Program-made: the position numbers and the translations under genes
From: Enoplosus armatus
Lineage: Eukaryota; Chordata; Actinopteri; Centrarchiformes; Enoplosidae
Direction: 5' to 3'
NCBI RefSeq assembly: GCF_043641665.1
Contig: NC_092183.1
Span: 20,231,001 to 20,295,000 of the forward strand
DNA length: 64,000 nt
The notes under the pieces: generated by a model
Database searches by the model: none
Seen by the model: only the letters and a program-made list of their open reading frames with translations
What the model was told of the DNA's origin: nothing
Part shown: piece by piece, positions 48,621-59,800 of the stretch
How positions within the stretch are numbered: the stretch's first letter is position 1
Layout of the letters: every line of letters begins with the position of its first letter

Positions 48621-49765
48621 AGCAGCCAGCAGCCCAGCCCAGCACGGAGCCCAATCTTCCTCCACAGCAATTTCCTGCCACAACAGCCATCCTTGGTTCT
48701 GCTGTGGAGGGACCCACCACACAAATAACACTGTCATTAAGCAGCCAATGGATGTCAACTCCCACCCACACCTGCACACTGTACTGCTCAAATAATAATA
48801 ATAATAATAACGCTGTGCTCCAGAAATAACACACCAATGATTAATATAGTGTCTTCTGAGCAGACATCGTTGTGGTAATTATAAATGTAATCTCTGCTCA
48901 ACTTTGATTGAAAACTGTGGGGGGAAAAGTTTTCAGCAGGAGATCATGAATAAACAAGTTAGTGCTTTTAAGGTAAGGAAAGCAAATGCTGCCAATTTGC
49001 AATGTCCTGATAAGGTGACAGGAACAACACGAATCCATGTACTTGCAATGTTGCAGACCCACTCCAGCTTTTGGTCATTCCCACCAATTCTGTCAGTCTC
49101 TATGCAGGAATGCCATTTATAATTGTGGCATGTATAGTATAGCATTAAATAATTGACACTCTGTGTATACTCTATGTCTATCTATCTATCTATCTCTGTA
49201 TACATATAAAAACATACAGAGGGTCCATGATCTACATATAAAAACCACATCCTCATCTCTAAAACCCCCAGCTTAATAACTGATACAACCTCAGCATCTC
49301 CATATTCATAAATCCCTTCAGCGTGATTTTAAAGATGCTGATTACAACTTTTGCCAGACCTTAACCAATCCCAATTTGCTACACAACATTTAAATGTAAA
49401 TTTAAACCAAAGGGGGCGCTTATTCCCAGCTGACATTTAGCTGTAGCTCTCTTCTGTCGATAACAAGAATGACTGGTGTGGAATCCCAATATATCCCAGC
49501 AGGCAGGGTTATTTACTGTATAGCCTGTATGGAACACAGTGGGTGGAAAATATGATTTGAAAACTGCAGCAATAAAATTAAAGTTAGGCATTCCTATCAC
49601 ATACTGTATTGTCTTTTACCTTTGCAGGCTAGCTGGAAAGAGTTTGTGCAGGATTTTCTTTCTAGAGACAAGCAAAAAGAAAAAGACCTGACGATACTCA
49701 CAGTAGGTTTTCCTTGTCAACTCCTCCACCACCTCTGGCTTGAGCTTGCTGTTTGATTTACCCAT
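37963..49765 (-). CDS. ncs1: Neuronal calcium sensor 1 (frequenin), complete, 7 coding exons
   Basis: NCS1 is an N-myristoylated EF-hand protein that binds Ca2+ with high affinity and regulates PI4-kinase, GPCR kinase/dopamine receptor and Ca-channel signalling at neuronal membranes. Coding exons in order are 49702-49765, 46476-46500, 41454-41592, 39342-39420, 38810-38898, 38656-38733 and 37963-38061. They total 573 nt, exactly the 190 residues plus stop usual for the family. The N-terminus [20 protein letters not shown] carries the myristoylation glycine. EF1 is the degenerate CPSG type; EF2 (DENKDGRIEF), EF3 ([12 protein letters not shown]) and EF4 ([13 protein letters not shown]) look functional. 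The C-terminus ALSLYDGLV is the family hallmark. Introns split the EF2 and EF4 loops. Confidence 0.98.
38656..39420 (-). CDS. ncs1: ncs1 exons 4-6: rest of EF2, EF3 and the EF3-EF4 linker
   Basis: Exons 39342-39420 ([19 protein letters not shown]), 38810-38898 ([18 protein letters not shown]) and 38656-38733 ([19 protein letters not shown]). The donor of exon 4 is followed closely by a 17-nt T run on the coding strand. Compared with the human sequence as I recall it, EF3 has RDEMLN in place of RNEMLD. Confidence 0.95.
41454..41592 (-). CDS. ncs1: ncs1 exon 3: EF1 and start of EF2
   Basis: Encodes [18 protein letters not shown] through [10 protein letters not shown]. It ends in phase 0 in the middle of the EF2 loop. 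Confidence 0.96.
42283..42319. repeat. GA microsatellite
   Basis: About 18 GA units in an ncs1 intron. Confidence 0.95.
43135..43534. repeat. About 400-bp non-autonomous element with inverted ends (MITE-like)
   Basis: The left end reads AAAGGGCACTCCACCGATTT. The right end, read on the minus strand, is AAGGGGTACTCCAGTGATTT. These are imperfect terminal inverted repeats of about 20 bp. There is no coding capacity. It lies in the long ncs1 intron. Confidence 0.6.
43690..44030. repeat. Second dispersed element in the ncs1 intron, related to 9987-10195
   Basis: Shares GCATTCTTCTT, a TACATTACCCA block, GTGTGTTATGCTAG and a GATGTGTAAAACTGA end with the copy at 9987-10195, in the opposite orientation. 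Confidence 0.5.
44670..44790. repeat. Dispersed fish repeat fragment (AATCAGAATCACCTTCATTTG type)
   Basis: Contains AATCAGAATCACCTTCATTT followed by GCCAAGAACA, resembling the widespread fish repeat with an AGAATCAG...CTTTATTTGCCAAG core. Family assignment is not possible by eye. Confidence 0.4.
46476..46500 (-). CDS. ncs1: ncs1 25-nt microexon
   Basis: Flanked by CTCTTACAG and GTAAGTG, this exon encodes FTEKEVQQW together with the split codons at both ends. Without it the frame between KTY and YKGF is lost. The predicted sequence matches the NCS1 family exactly at this point. Confidence 0.95.
48581..48618. repeat. GA microsatellite
   Basis: About 18 GA units, in a wider purine-rich stretch starting near 48550, in the first coding-region intron of ncs1. 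Confidence 0.93.
49176..49195. repeat. TCTA tetranucleotide repeat
   Basis: About five TCTA units in an ncs1 intron. Confidence 0.85.
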
Positions 49766-49844
49766 GATCTTCAGCTCTCCTCCACACCTCCAAATCCACC
49801 TTGGCACGCAGCACCTGTTACTACCTCCTCTCCAGTCTGCTCCT
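49702..49844 (-). CDS. ncs1: ncs1 first coding exon (5' UTR plus MGKSNSK)
   Basis: Coding from 49765 down to 49702, donor TACT|GTGAGT in phase 1. An acceptor-like TTTTTGGCAG ends at 49845, suggesting that this exon begins at 49844 with about 79 nt of 5' UTR spliced to an upstream non-coding exon. The coding part is certain; the 5' limit is inferred. Confidence 0.8.
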
Positions 49845-51626
49845 CTGCCAAAAACATACACAAACGTGGGCCCGTTTAGGTGCAATGACACCGGTGAAAT
49901 GAGGGAAACACACTTTTGTTTTGGTTTGGAGGAGAAAAGGGCAACTCCCATTCAAGCTAAGTTAGTCTATCGTTCTGTGTAGTTCACTCTAGCTGCGGTC
50001 ATGATCTGCTCAGTCATCAGCCCTGGCACTGAAGACAGGCAAGTCAAACCCCAGGGGCCCTGTGAAGAAGGGCCAGAAGGTTGCTGAGTCTATATGAGCG
50101 CTGCTGAGTGCCTATGTGACCGCCTCATTTCTTCACAGCAGTCCGTGGGCGAAGAGTGGCGTTTGGATGCGTTGCTACCTTCGTCCTTGGATACAAGAGT
50201 CACTCAGTGGCTGGGTTAAGCACGCTCACTCCCTCACAGTCATTCTCTGTTCTTCTCACTCCTCCCACCCCTCCTTTCCCACCACTATCTCTATTGCTCT
50301 GGGTAAGTTACTGTAGAAAGGCACCCTCCCTTTTGACAGCTGAGATAAGGAGGTGTGTAAACTAAAATACAATGAACAGAGCTCGCCTGGGATGCACCCC
50401 GCTGCACTTTGCACTCGCTCAAAGCGTCAACTCTAATCCCTGGCATTTATACAGACATAACCGTTTAAGAAAACGTAAAAAAGGTTTCAGCGATAATTTA
50501 TGGAAAGCAAAAAGAAGCATGGGCTCTGTAGTCCTGCAGCTCCAGATGCCAGCTGAAAAGAGATCCGGTTTTGCTCTTAAAATAAGTGTGTGAGCTGTCT
50601 ACCAAGCTTATAGGAGGATTTGAGGAGTGACAGTTTTCTTTTCTTCTCTCATTCTGACTCATAATTCTCCCTCCTTCCTGGCCCCCACGACAGCATGGCA
50701 TGGTGATTTCCTCCTCTCTGTCACAGCAGACAGGAGATGAGGGATAATGGAATTTCTTTGTATCACGGGCCTGGCGTCGGCATGCGCTGATGCCTAACCA
50801 CAGCAGCTGTCTGAGCCACGGAATAGGAAACTACCTTCACTGCAAACATCTGTTCTCCTTGTCCATGGCCAGTGATGTCCTTCTGAGGGATGCCACGCTG
50901 GTAATCACCATCTTGTCGTCGCTCTTGTGGCCCTGGGTATTACTTAAGACACTATGAAAATAAACAGACACACAGTAGTTACAAAGGGAATGGCGAGCGT
51001 TTGCTGCGTTTTAGTGGAAACGGGCTGTGTTGTCGCCCCCAGAGCCACAGACACATGAGCACTGGACCGGAAAAACACTCAAAACAGAAAACGACCTTTC
51101 TACTGTCTGCCAAAGCCGCTGAATATAGCCGACAGGCAGGGCACAACGTGGAGCAAGAGGAGTGTTTGCTACTGTTAAGTGCGGAGGCTATTATTAAAGT
51201 AAACTGCTTTAAAAATTAGCGCGATTTAAATGACAAGCAGCGTTAAGTCTATTATTATCGATTCCACTCAAGTCTTATGAGAACAGGTGGTTAGGAGAAA
51301 ACAGCACAACTACAACACGTAAAACGCGCACACCTAAATTCACAACAAACGAATGAAACACATGAAATGGGGGGCTTTGTTTGCTCATATTCACATTTGT
51401 TGTGGTTGACAGGTAAGAAAAGCATATAGCTGGTCACGGCGGCAGCAGCAGGTGGGATGTTGCCTGGCAGTACCATAGCAACACATAACAGTTTATGGCT
51501 ACAGCACAACAGCTACTGTGCGGGAAGCTTGCTAGTCGTGGTACTCGTTTGGTACCCACGCTGTTCCTTGTAGCTAGTTGACTTAAAAAATAATAAAATA
51601 AAAAAAAAAAAAGCAACAAAACTCAC

Positions 51627-51950
51627 CTTGAAATAAATAAAAAAGCTCTTCAATGGAAAGCGGCTTCGGGGTTTACCTGAGCTACGGAGGCGGAAAGTCG
51701 CCGTCCAGTCACTCCCAAAACAGAGAGCCGCTGTCCAACGCCGTCTTCCTCCTCCCGTGAGTTCCGGAGCGACTCGCTGCTGCGCGGATGGCCGTCCCCG
51801 CTGCTCTGATGCCGCCGTCAGGGAGTGACGTTGCTGCTGGCCCCGACCAACTCCGCTCAGTGCCAGAGACACTGACGTCGCGGTACCGTGGCTCATACAC
51901 TGACTCTTTGTGTGCTTTAACAGCCTTTACACGTGTCATCTCGGACACAG
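51627..51950 (-). promoter_or_regulatory. ncs1: CpG-rich region: probable ncs1 promoter and non-coding first exon
   Basis: About 300 nt with unusually frequent CpG in an AT-rich neighbourhood. It contains cAMP-response-like TGACGTCG (about 51872) and TGACGT (about 51825). On the minus strand two good splice donors follow: CAAG|GTGAGT at 51627/51626 and CAG|GTAAAC near 51678. This fits a TSS with a 5' UTR exon spliced to the coding exon at 49.8 kb. Confidence 0.5.
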
Positions 51951-52135
51951 AGAAGAGTTAGTCGACCCGAACTCACTTTTTGACCCACGTTCTCATTTTC
52001 GGGACAAAGTTTAAAAGCAGATATCACTCTTTTAAAGGAAGCTTTGATGTCAAATGTCACAGTGACGCTGACGTGAGTAAACTGGGGTTGACTGTCTGGG
52101 ATTGAATTTAAAACCTAGCTTGTTTTACATACGCA

Positions 52136-52137
<2 letters not shown>

Positions 52138-52177
<40 letters not shown>
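52138..52177. repeat. TA/TG microsatellite
   Basis: TA units passing directly into TG units, just upstream of the ncs1 CpG-rich region. Confidence 0.93.
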
Positions 52178-52261
52178 ATTCTCTGTGCTGATTAGTTAGA
52201 ATATTACTGTAAAATTATGCAAGATATAACATTTAGGCTATATTTCTAAAGCCTAGACATA

Positions 52262-52460
52262 GCCATTAAAGGGACTCTCTGGCAATTTAGCATTGCACTT
52301 TCATTAAATTGGGGACTCACAAGAGATAAGAGATTAAAAAAAGAATGGTCGATGAACTGATGCAGCTGAAGCTGAAGTATACTGACTTTTAGTCCTTTGT
52401 AATGATCAAATAGCCTACTACAGTTCCCATAATGCATAGAGTGACACAAACTCCACCCAC
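52262..52460. repeat. Partial copy of the 43135-type element
   Basis: AAAGGGACTCTCTGGCAATT and GCATTGCACTTTCATTAA are the reverse complement of the right end of the 43135 element with scattered differences. A shared CATAATGCAT block follows. The far end was not identified. Confidence 0.45.
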
Positions 52461-55400
52461 AAGGCATTAATGCAGACTCTGTTAGAAAGTCTCAAGCCCA
52501 AGTTCAGATAACCCTGATGACATCTTCATGGCTATTTTCTCCCTCAAGAGCCACAAAATACGTTATACAACTGTTTGGGAGTTGTGCTCTACATTGCAAG
52601 TACACTGATTTGTAAGATTTAAGAGTAGTGTTAAGTAATTTATGTTATGTCAAAGTTTTCATAGTTATTTTAAACATTTTATTGAAAACAAAACAGGTTA
52701 GGTGTCTTGCAAGTCCTAGAATAGAAAAGAAGTCTCAAAGCTTGAGAGTGGCATGTCAACTTGAGAGAGCATACCAGGAGAATTCAGGTTACCTTTATCC
52801 AAACATAGCCTACTGTAATTACTGATTTGGAGAGTACAAGGCCAGCTGAGAAACCGCGCTGTATGGGAATGAAGAAAAGTGATTTAAGACATACTACCGT
52901 ATTTGCTGAAGGAGAAGGAAAGATTCAGATTGGTTTGAAGCAAAAGCTTTTGTTCTGCAGTCTTCGCATGTATTGATTGCGTGTTAGGGTACATGAAGGA
53001 TGCAAGGACAAGTCATTTTTCCCACAAGTCTTAATTTATCACATTTGTTACTAATGCTTGTTACTCGTGTTTCTCGTGCTTTAGTCTAAATGCTCACTTT
53101 TCACGTGCAGCTTGTTAAAAATCAGTCACATGCTAACAGATGTTCAGCTATACTGTTTGTCCGTTAACAACTGCCACACCATCATTCAAAATCCCAGTAG
53201 GAGCTTTCTGCCCATTCATGGGCGGGTTGGATCTAAATGTAGGCTGTGTGGCTTGGCCATCTTAGTATTCAGTGCCCTTCCCTGCAGTCCCTTATTGCAG
53301 TCAACTGCAGTTCCATTCGTCTCATAGGAATAGAGGGAACAAGGCTGTGCACAGGAAAAAGAGGCCATGGCAAAATGGGGTAAATTAATGGAAGATTTCT
53401 AATCTTTTTATGCTGTAGACCTGAGAGCATGGTGGAATTGAGAAAATGCGTGATTCTCTTTTGCAGCAAAATTTAGCTTCAACTATGTGGGCTGTAGTCA
53501 AAGGCAAAACTGACCTAAACTCAGATTACTCACTTTATTTGCACAGTTTACCACCAACCATTTTGTCCAATGTAAATTTTAATTCCATAAATTCTGACTC
53601 TTAGTGTACAAATGAACTGTGGAAATGTGATAAATTAAGGCTGCTTTTGATTTCAGCTCCATCACTGATAGAAGTCAGAAGGAAAATGCAACCCATGTGA
53701 CAGTTTCTAGCAACCAAAAAATCCATATTGAAACAGGTTGAAGTTTGCAGTATCTGATAGTCTTTTACAGAAGAAAGTGTGGGATTTCCATTGCAGAGCA
53801 TCAAATACTGACACAGCCATTTTCCCTCATTCAAACGCATATTACAAAAGCACTTCCCCTGAAAGTGCTTCAGTGTAATTCATCAGAAACCACGCACCAT
53901 GATCATTAAATCATCATCAGCACAGGGGCATCATTTAATGCCCCTGCAGCGTCTTTGCATCACCGTGATATGCTGACATATGCTGAAACAGCTGGGGGAC
54001 TACTGGAAGGAAACCACTGCCTGGAAAAGTTCTGTGTACAGTGCCTCTGAGTTTTAGCACCCTCAGTATTGCATTACAAGCTGGAAAGTCATCATGGTCT
54101 CAGGGCTGACAATATAGCATCAACACAATTTGTCTTAATTAGCAGCAAAAACACAAGAAGGTAGTGAAAACTCCATCAGCAGGAGGAAATGTTCTTGAGT
54201 TTAGCAGATTTTCTTTTATTACAACTTGAAGACAGAGTGGCTCATACATAAACAAAGCACATAACGATTGAGAGAAACATCCATATATTTGAGAAGCGGA
54301 TGTTATGAGGCCATTTGGTGGTGATATTTTTATGTATGGCTGTAACTTTAATTCAACATCTGATCCATCACTCTGGCACTCTTATAAATAGTCACATACC
54401 TAACAGAAATGCAGCTTCAATGAGCCAGAAATGAAAGGTGTGCTAGATTTAACCAAGTCCCTCTGGTTATAGTAACATTTGACAATGTTTGCGAGATAAA
54501 AAAAAAAAAAAGCATGATCAAGGAAAGAGATTAGATTATTTTAATAAACAAACACAGTCAAATTGTAATATTGATGCTTATGCTTTCGCATCCAAACATA
54601 AAGAGTTTAGGCGATCATAAAGAGGCAGGTGAACATTTATAGTTTTTGCACACATGAATCTTTTACAACATTGTGACAGATGGAGGGAATGACAAAGAGC
54701 AACAGAGAATCCTTTTATGTCCAAGCCAGATCCACTCTACGTAAATGCGTCTCAGAATGAAACACTGAGAGGTTGGGCATCACAATACCCAAACAAGTTA
54801 ACCAAACGTTTATCCAAAAAAGGTTGAAGTAGCATAGCATTTGAAAGCTTTTGGAGTGTATTACTTAGGTCCTTACTTAAAATTAGCACACTGAAAATAG
54901 TTGCAAGGAAAGGATGACTGTCTCTAACAGAGTAACAGAGTTACTTGGTTTTCTATGATTAACTTAATCCCATGAACAACTTCCTCCTTCTTTAGTAACT
55001 GCGACCAAACAACATTTTCCCGAGGCATCATCTGTTGTGCCCACTTGGGTAGCCCATATGGCAAGATATATATAATTTAGGATCATAAATATACAATCTC
55101 TACCCTCTTCTGAACAGACATGGGTATGGGGATCCAACAACACTCATCACAGTCTGTTGTGCTCAGTAAATCCAGCAGTGCATTGAGGTTTTAGTGGAGC
55201 AGCGAGGCTGGTGTAATGCCTGTGACACCCAGCTGTTAATTCAGACTGACAACAGGCAGATATCTGGCAGACTAATGGCAGATGGGGCTTGAATCCCAGC
55301 TTTGTGGAGATAAACTATGCCCCCTCAGGAAGGAAGGGGATGGAGAGGAGAAGAAACACTTTCTTTTTTTTTGCAGTACGGTGATACAACATTTTTTAGA

Positions 55401-55882
55401 GTTTATCTGAAAGGAGGAATACATTATGGTTATTTGTGGATATTTTGTATCGTTATCATAGCAGGAGGAAAATGTTGCCTATGAAGCAATGAAGATTAAT
55501 CAACAGAGCAAATTAGCATTGTGTTAGAAGTAGGGTGCAATCTGTAGGAGGGCAGTTTTACTGTATTTGTATCATCAAAGGCACAATGATATATTTAACA
55601 TTTCTTCCCTGCCACCAGATTATAAAAACATTTCGCTACTAATAGTTGAATCCACAGAGATAAGTCATACATCAGGCCCAGTTTAAGTAGTAGATGAAAA
55701 TAATTACAGCCGCGGCCCAGAGGGAAAGATTAGTCATTTCTAGCTTTAATGTTGATGTTTTATTGTTTCCACTGTGGATCTTCTGCCTTCTAAATAAACA
55801 ATTCAGCATTAGATAAGGTTATGTTAAGGTTTATGACTGTCATGGACATAAGGGATGTTATTCTGTTACCTCTTGTGGAGGA

Positions 55883-55884
<2 letters not shown>

Positions 55885-55929
<45 letters not shown>

Positions 55930-56008
55930 CGTCTGTTCAGTCTAGCCACAGGATCACGTCTGCCCTCTAATGGCTACAACAGGCAACAACACACACACAC
56001 ACACACAA
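55885..56008. repeat. GT microsatellite followed by a CA microsatellite
   Basis: About 20 GT units (55885-55925), then 60 bp of unique sequence, then about 9 CA units (55990-56008). The two tracts are complementary and could form a long stem. Confidence 0.9.
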
Positions 56009-56431
56009 AATCACGTATGATAATGAGGATTCATTCAGCAGTGATTGCAGCTGTGAAAGGCCTGAATATAAATATGGGTAGGATGCAGAGGTGGATTCTG
56101 GTTACTAAATAAAGCATGCAGCTGCCATCGCTCATTCTCTCTCATCATCAAATTGTTTCAGATACAAAACAATAATGGATTGTAATAGTTATCGTTGCTC
56201 AGTGACGAAAGGCAAGAAATTACACAAATTAGTCATGGAAGAAAACGACTCAACCAATGAGAGCTGTCCTCTTGGAAAAAACGAGCAAATGACGTGTGTC
56301 ACTCAGCAACTTTGTCCCTACTGTTTACACAAACACGTTACTCATACCCTCTTGGCCCGGGCTGAACAGGAGGATCACATATTGTCCTGGTGTCAAAGCA
56401 GAGCAGGTAGACGCACAGGAAGAGGGGAAAC

Positions 56432-56892
56432 ATGGTTTTTACGACTCTCCTGCTCTGTCTGCTGCTACTGCAGCCTGGCCTCGCTGCTCTAATGACTTCT
56501 CCATTGGATGAGGTAGGTGGAAAGCTGCGGGTGAACAGGAGCACTGTGGTTAGCTATTCCACTGCTCGGGACTTCTGCAAAGTACATTGAACTCTTCAAC
56601 TTTAAACTGTTTATCATCCCGCGAAAACCCCCACAACCTGCAGAGAGTCATAACTGTGTTTTACTGGATTTACACGGCAATCACTACAAAAACACAAATG
56701 CTCTAAAGTAGTTTTGTGTTTTTCATTCAGTATTTGGGCCACAGATCTAAATTTAGGTACGCAGGTTTAAAGCTGCTTTTTCTAAAGGACCTAAAAAGGC
56801 TGTTATTGTTTGTGTCCTCTTAAAGCTTTTTCATCACTCCTCCAGTCAAAGAGACATAGTTTCCTCTCCTGGTTCTTCTCCTGACGCCTCAG
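56432..56892 (+). CDS. adamts13: adamts13 exons 1-3: signal peptide and short propeptide
   Basis: Exon 1 (56432-56512) encodes [20 protein letters not shown], a strong signal peptide. A 26-nt microexon (56731-56756; YLGHRSKF) and a 47-nt exon (56846-56892; [15 protein letters not shown]) follow. The propeptide is about 40 residues, as short as in mammalian ADAMTS13 and far below other ADAMTS members. Confidence 0.88.
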
Positions 56893-59800
56893 GTAGGTCT
56901 CTCTCTCTCTATGGATGAGCTGAAAATTAAGTAAAAGTAATTCACATTTAATGCGATGAGAAATATCTTCTTTTTGTCATGGTGTAATGTAGTGCGATGT
57001 GTACAGTAAAACACCATCTTATAGTTCATGTTTAACTACAAAACGGGTACTATGCAGAAGCAAATTACTGGTATATGTCTATACTGTGTCTTCTCCAGTG
57101 AGTGGGCGGCTGCGTCGATCGGCTCTGATGCCTGATATCACACATCTGGAACTGCTGGTGGTGGTAGGACCTGATGTCCAGCAGGTCCACAAGCAGGATA
57201 CAGAGCGATACATCCTCACCAACCTCAACATCGTAAGTCTGAGCACAAACATGGAGTGAAATGGTGGCTTTCTTAACAGGTCATTTTCTGTTGATTGCCA
57301 TTTATGTGCCTTAAAATCAATGAATGGGAAAAGGAACAAACTCAAACTAACACCATTCACAGACCTGTAAGGCTGAAATAAAGAGTCATGAATAAATGAT
57401 GAATTCAAGTAAAAAGCAACACAAGCTGGAGAGAAAAATCAGTTCTGACGATGCATGTTGAAATGTTTACATAACCAGACGTAGAGACTGCGCTGCAATA
57501 CTGTAGTCCCATTACACTCTGAACATCCTGAAATATATTAACCTGACTTATATTCCAATTTCCACCCAGGCCTCAGAGCTGTTGAGAGACATGACTCTGG
57601 GCGCCAACATGAGGGTGCACCTGGTCCGCACCATCATCCTGTCAGAGCCAGAGGTAAGCAGCTTATAAGTTTTATAAGTTCAATGTAGAATCAAGTTCAT
57701 GCATGACCAGATTTTAAAAGTAGTATGTAAGTACAGTGCTCTTTATAGCTCTTGTGTAATTTAAACATGCATAGCTAATGCTGTCATCCAGAGCGTAGAA
57801 TGACCTTCTGTTTGTTTATGCTTTAATATCAGTACTTTTGTTCCTGCGGTCACTCTTCTAGCCGGAGATCCAAATGTCTGCCAACATCACCTCTTCTCTC
57901 AGAAGTGTGTGTGACTGGGGCAGAAGGATAAACCCCTCGAATGATACAGACCCGCTACACGCTGATCTTCTGTTGTACATTACAAGGTGTGTAGCTACAT
58001 GGAGCTGGCTGTATTACAAATAGACGTTTTCTTCATATGTTATGAATGAACAAGCCACACTTAACTATATGTTTACCATCACAAACAGGTACGACCTGGC
58101 GTTGCCTGATGGGAATAAGCAGGTCAGGGGTGTGGCGCAGCTGGGTGGGGCTTGCTCCAGTGAATGGAGCTGTGTGATTGCAGAGGACACAGGCTTCGAC
58201 CTGGGGATCACCATCACTCACGAGATTGGCCACAGGTAAAGCAGAGTCAAACACATGATCAGCAGTGGATCTACATTATCTACGATATCTGTTTAAAGTT
58301 TACATTTCAGCTTATACACCTTATGAGGTAACACTTTTTTTTTTACAGGTCTGTAATTTCCAAATAATTTCCAAGAAGTTTCCTGGAAACTATGTAAATT
58401 GGTACTAATTATAGGGAAAGTAGAGTATTTGTATTTCAGTCAGTTCACAGCAAGTCAGGTAAACATGCAAAAATGTAATTTGACTACTGGCATGCATACA
58501 ATTAAACACGTATGGAGAATAAAGTGTCTAATAATAGATATATAACGAAATGATATTTACTTGTACTTAAATGTAGCTTTCCCTTTAAGGACATTCCTAT
58601 TTTCCATATAATTAGTACCAAATAAAATGGCTCTTTCCAGGAAAGTTAGAAAATTCCTGGCAAGAAGATTAATTACCAAAAGATTTCCTGACACTGTGCA
58701 ATTGAATGCAGCTTGGTTAAAAGAATGTAGTGAATTACTTTGAGGTTTCTGTCTTAATGAGCAAATCCTTAGAGAGGAGATTCTCAAGTTTACATGCTGC
58801 AAGTGTATTTACTGCAAAAATGGGATGCAAACTTTAAATATCACCACTCGTGCAGAATCAGCTCTTAACAATTAAGACTGCTTCATGATTTAAGGATCTC
58901 AACAGAGACATTTACAAATTCCTACAATAAAGTCAATTCAACACACTTTATATTTCATTTGACTTTCACCCAGTTTTGGAATCAACCATGACGGAGTGGG
59001 AAACACCTGCAGCAGGGGTGGGTTCATGATGGCCTCTGATGGAGGCTACAACAGTGTGGATCTGACCTGGTCCCCGTGCAGCCGACAGCAGTTGTTCGCA
59101 TTCTTCAGGTGGGCCGACCTGCTCAGAGCAGCTGTGCATGACAATGTCTCTCATTCACCATGCAGACCCGGCACTGTTGAAAGTCATATCTTAATGCTTT
59201 CACCTCGGGTTGTTTTAACTGATTACCCTTTTCACATTTTGAGAAAGGCCGGTGTAATATTTTGGTTTTGATTCGAAATGCTTTAAAACTGTATTACATC
59301 TCAAGTACAGAAAAACTCCCAGTGTTATGTCCTCTAAGTAGTTTACACATGTGAGGTGCAAGTCGGCTGTAGTCTGGACTTGATAATGAGATGTCACATG
59401 TATTAATGTTCCCAGCGAAGGGAAAGCTGACTGTGTAAAAGACCTGCCTGCACTGGGAGGCACCCTTCAGGACTGGAAGCCTGGCCTGTATTATGGAGTG
59501 GATGACCAGTGCCGTATAGCCTTTGGTAACACTGCAAGAGCCTGCTCTTTCACCAATGCTGACCTGGTAAGTCACCTGTAATAGCAGCTTGATACCACCA
59601 GGTGGCACTTCACATCAAGCATGTACAGTATTTCCACATTACTAGTCATGTTTACAGTATTGGTCTCCTCTTCCATCAGCCAGCTTGTCGTGCCCTGTCC
59701 TGTCACGTTAACCCTGATGATGACAGCTCCTGCAAACGTCTCCTGGTTCCACTGCTGGACGGGACAGAGTGTGCACCTAATCAGGTACTGATCTGTGATC

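Larger units (their letters stand above)
46501..49701 (-). other. ncs1 intron 1 (between the first coding exon and the microexon)
   Basis: A 3.2-kb intron with the GA and TCTA repeats and a short ATA run near 48796. No exon was recognised. Confidence 0.8.
51951..56431. other. Intergenic region between divergent ncs1 and adamts13
   Basis: AT-rich, with simple repeats, the partial element at 52262 and short random open frames. No gene, RNA gene or clear adamts13 promoter motif is seen. The adamts13 5' UTR presumably lies in the last few hundred bases. Confidence 0.6.

Noticed and set aside
49616..49951. Longer N-terminus for ncs1 starting upstream of MGKSNSK
   Set aside because: The extra open sequence precedes the myristoylation start that defines the family. 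The 190-residue length is exact with the chosen start.
51709..51948. 79-codon open frame in the CpG-rich region
   Set aside because: High GC lowers stop frequency; there is no domain and it overlaps a second open frame. Better explained as 5' UTR and promoter.
56175..56492. 105-codon open frame overlapping the adamts13 start
   Set aside because: It is in a different frame from the signal peptide of adamts13. The signal peptide and downstream protease exons decide the real frame.
58316..58700. Possible repeat in the adamts13 intron with several AATTTCC and TTTCCTGG motifs
   Set aside because: The recurring short motifs are suggestive of an element, but I could not define ends or inverted repeats by eye.
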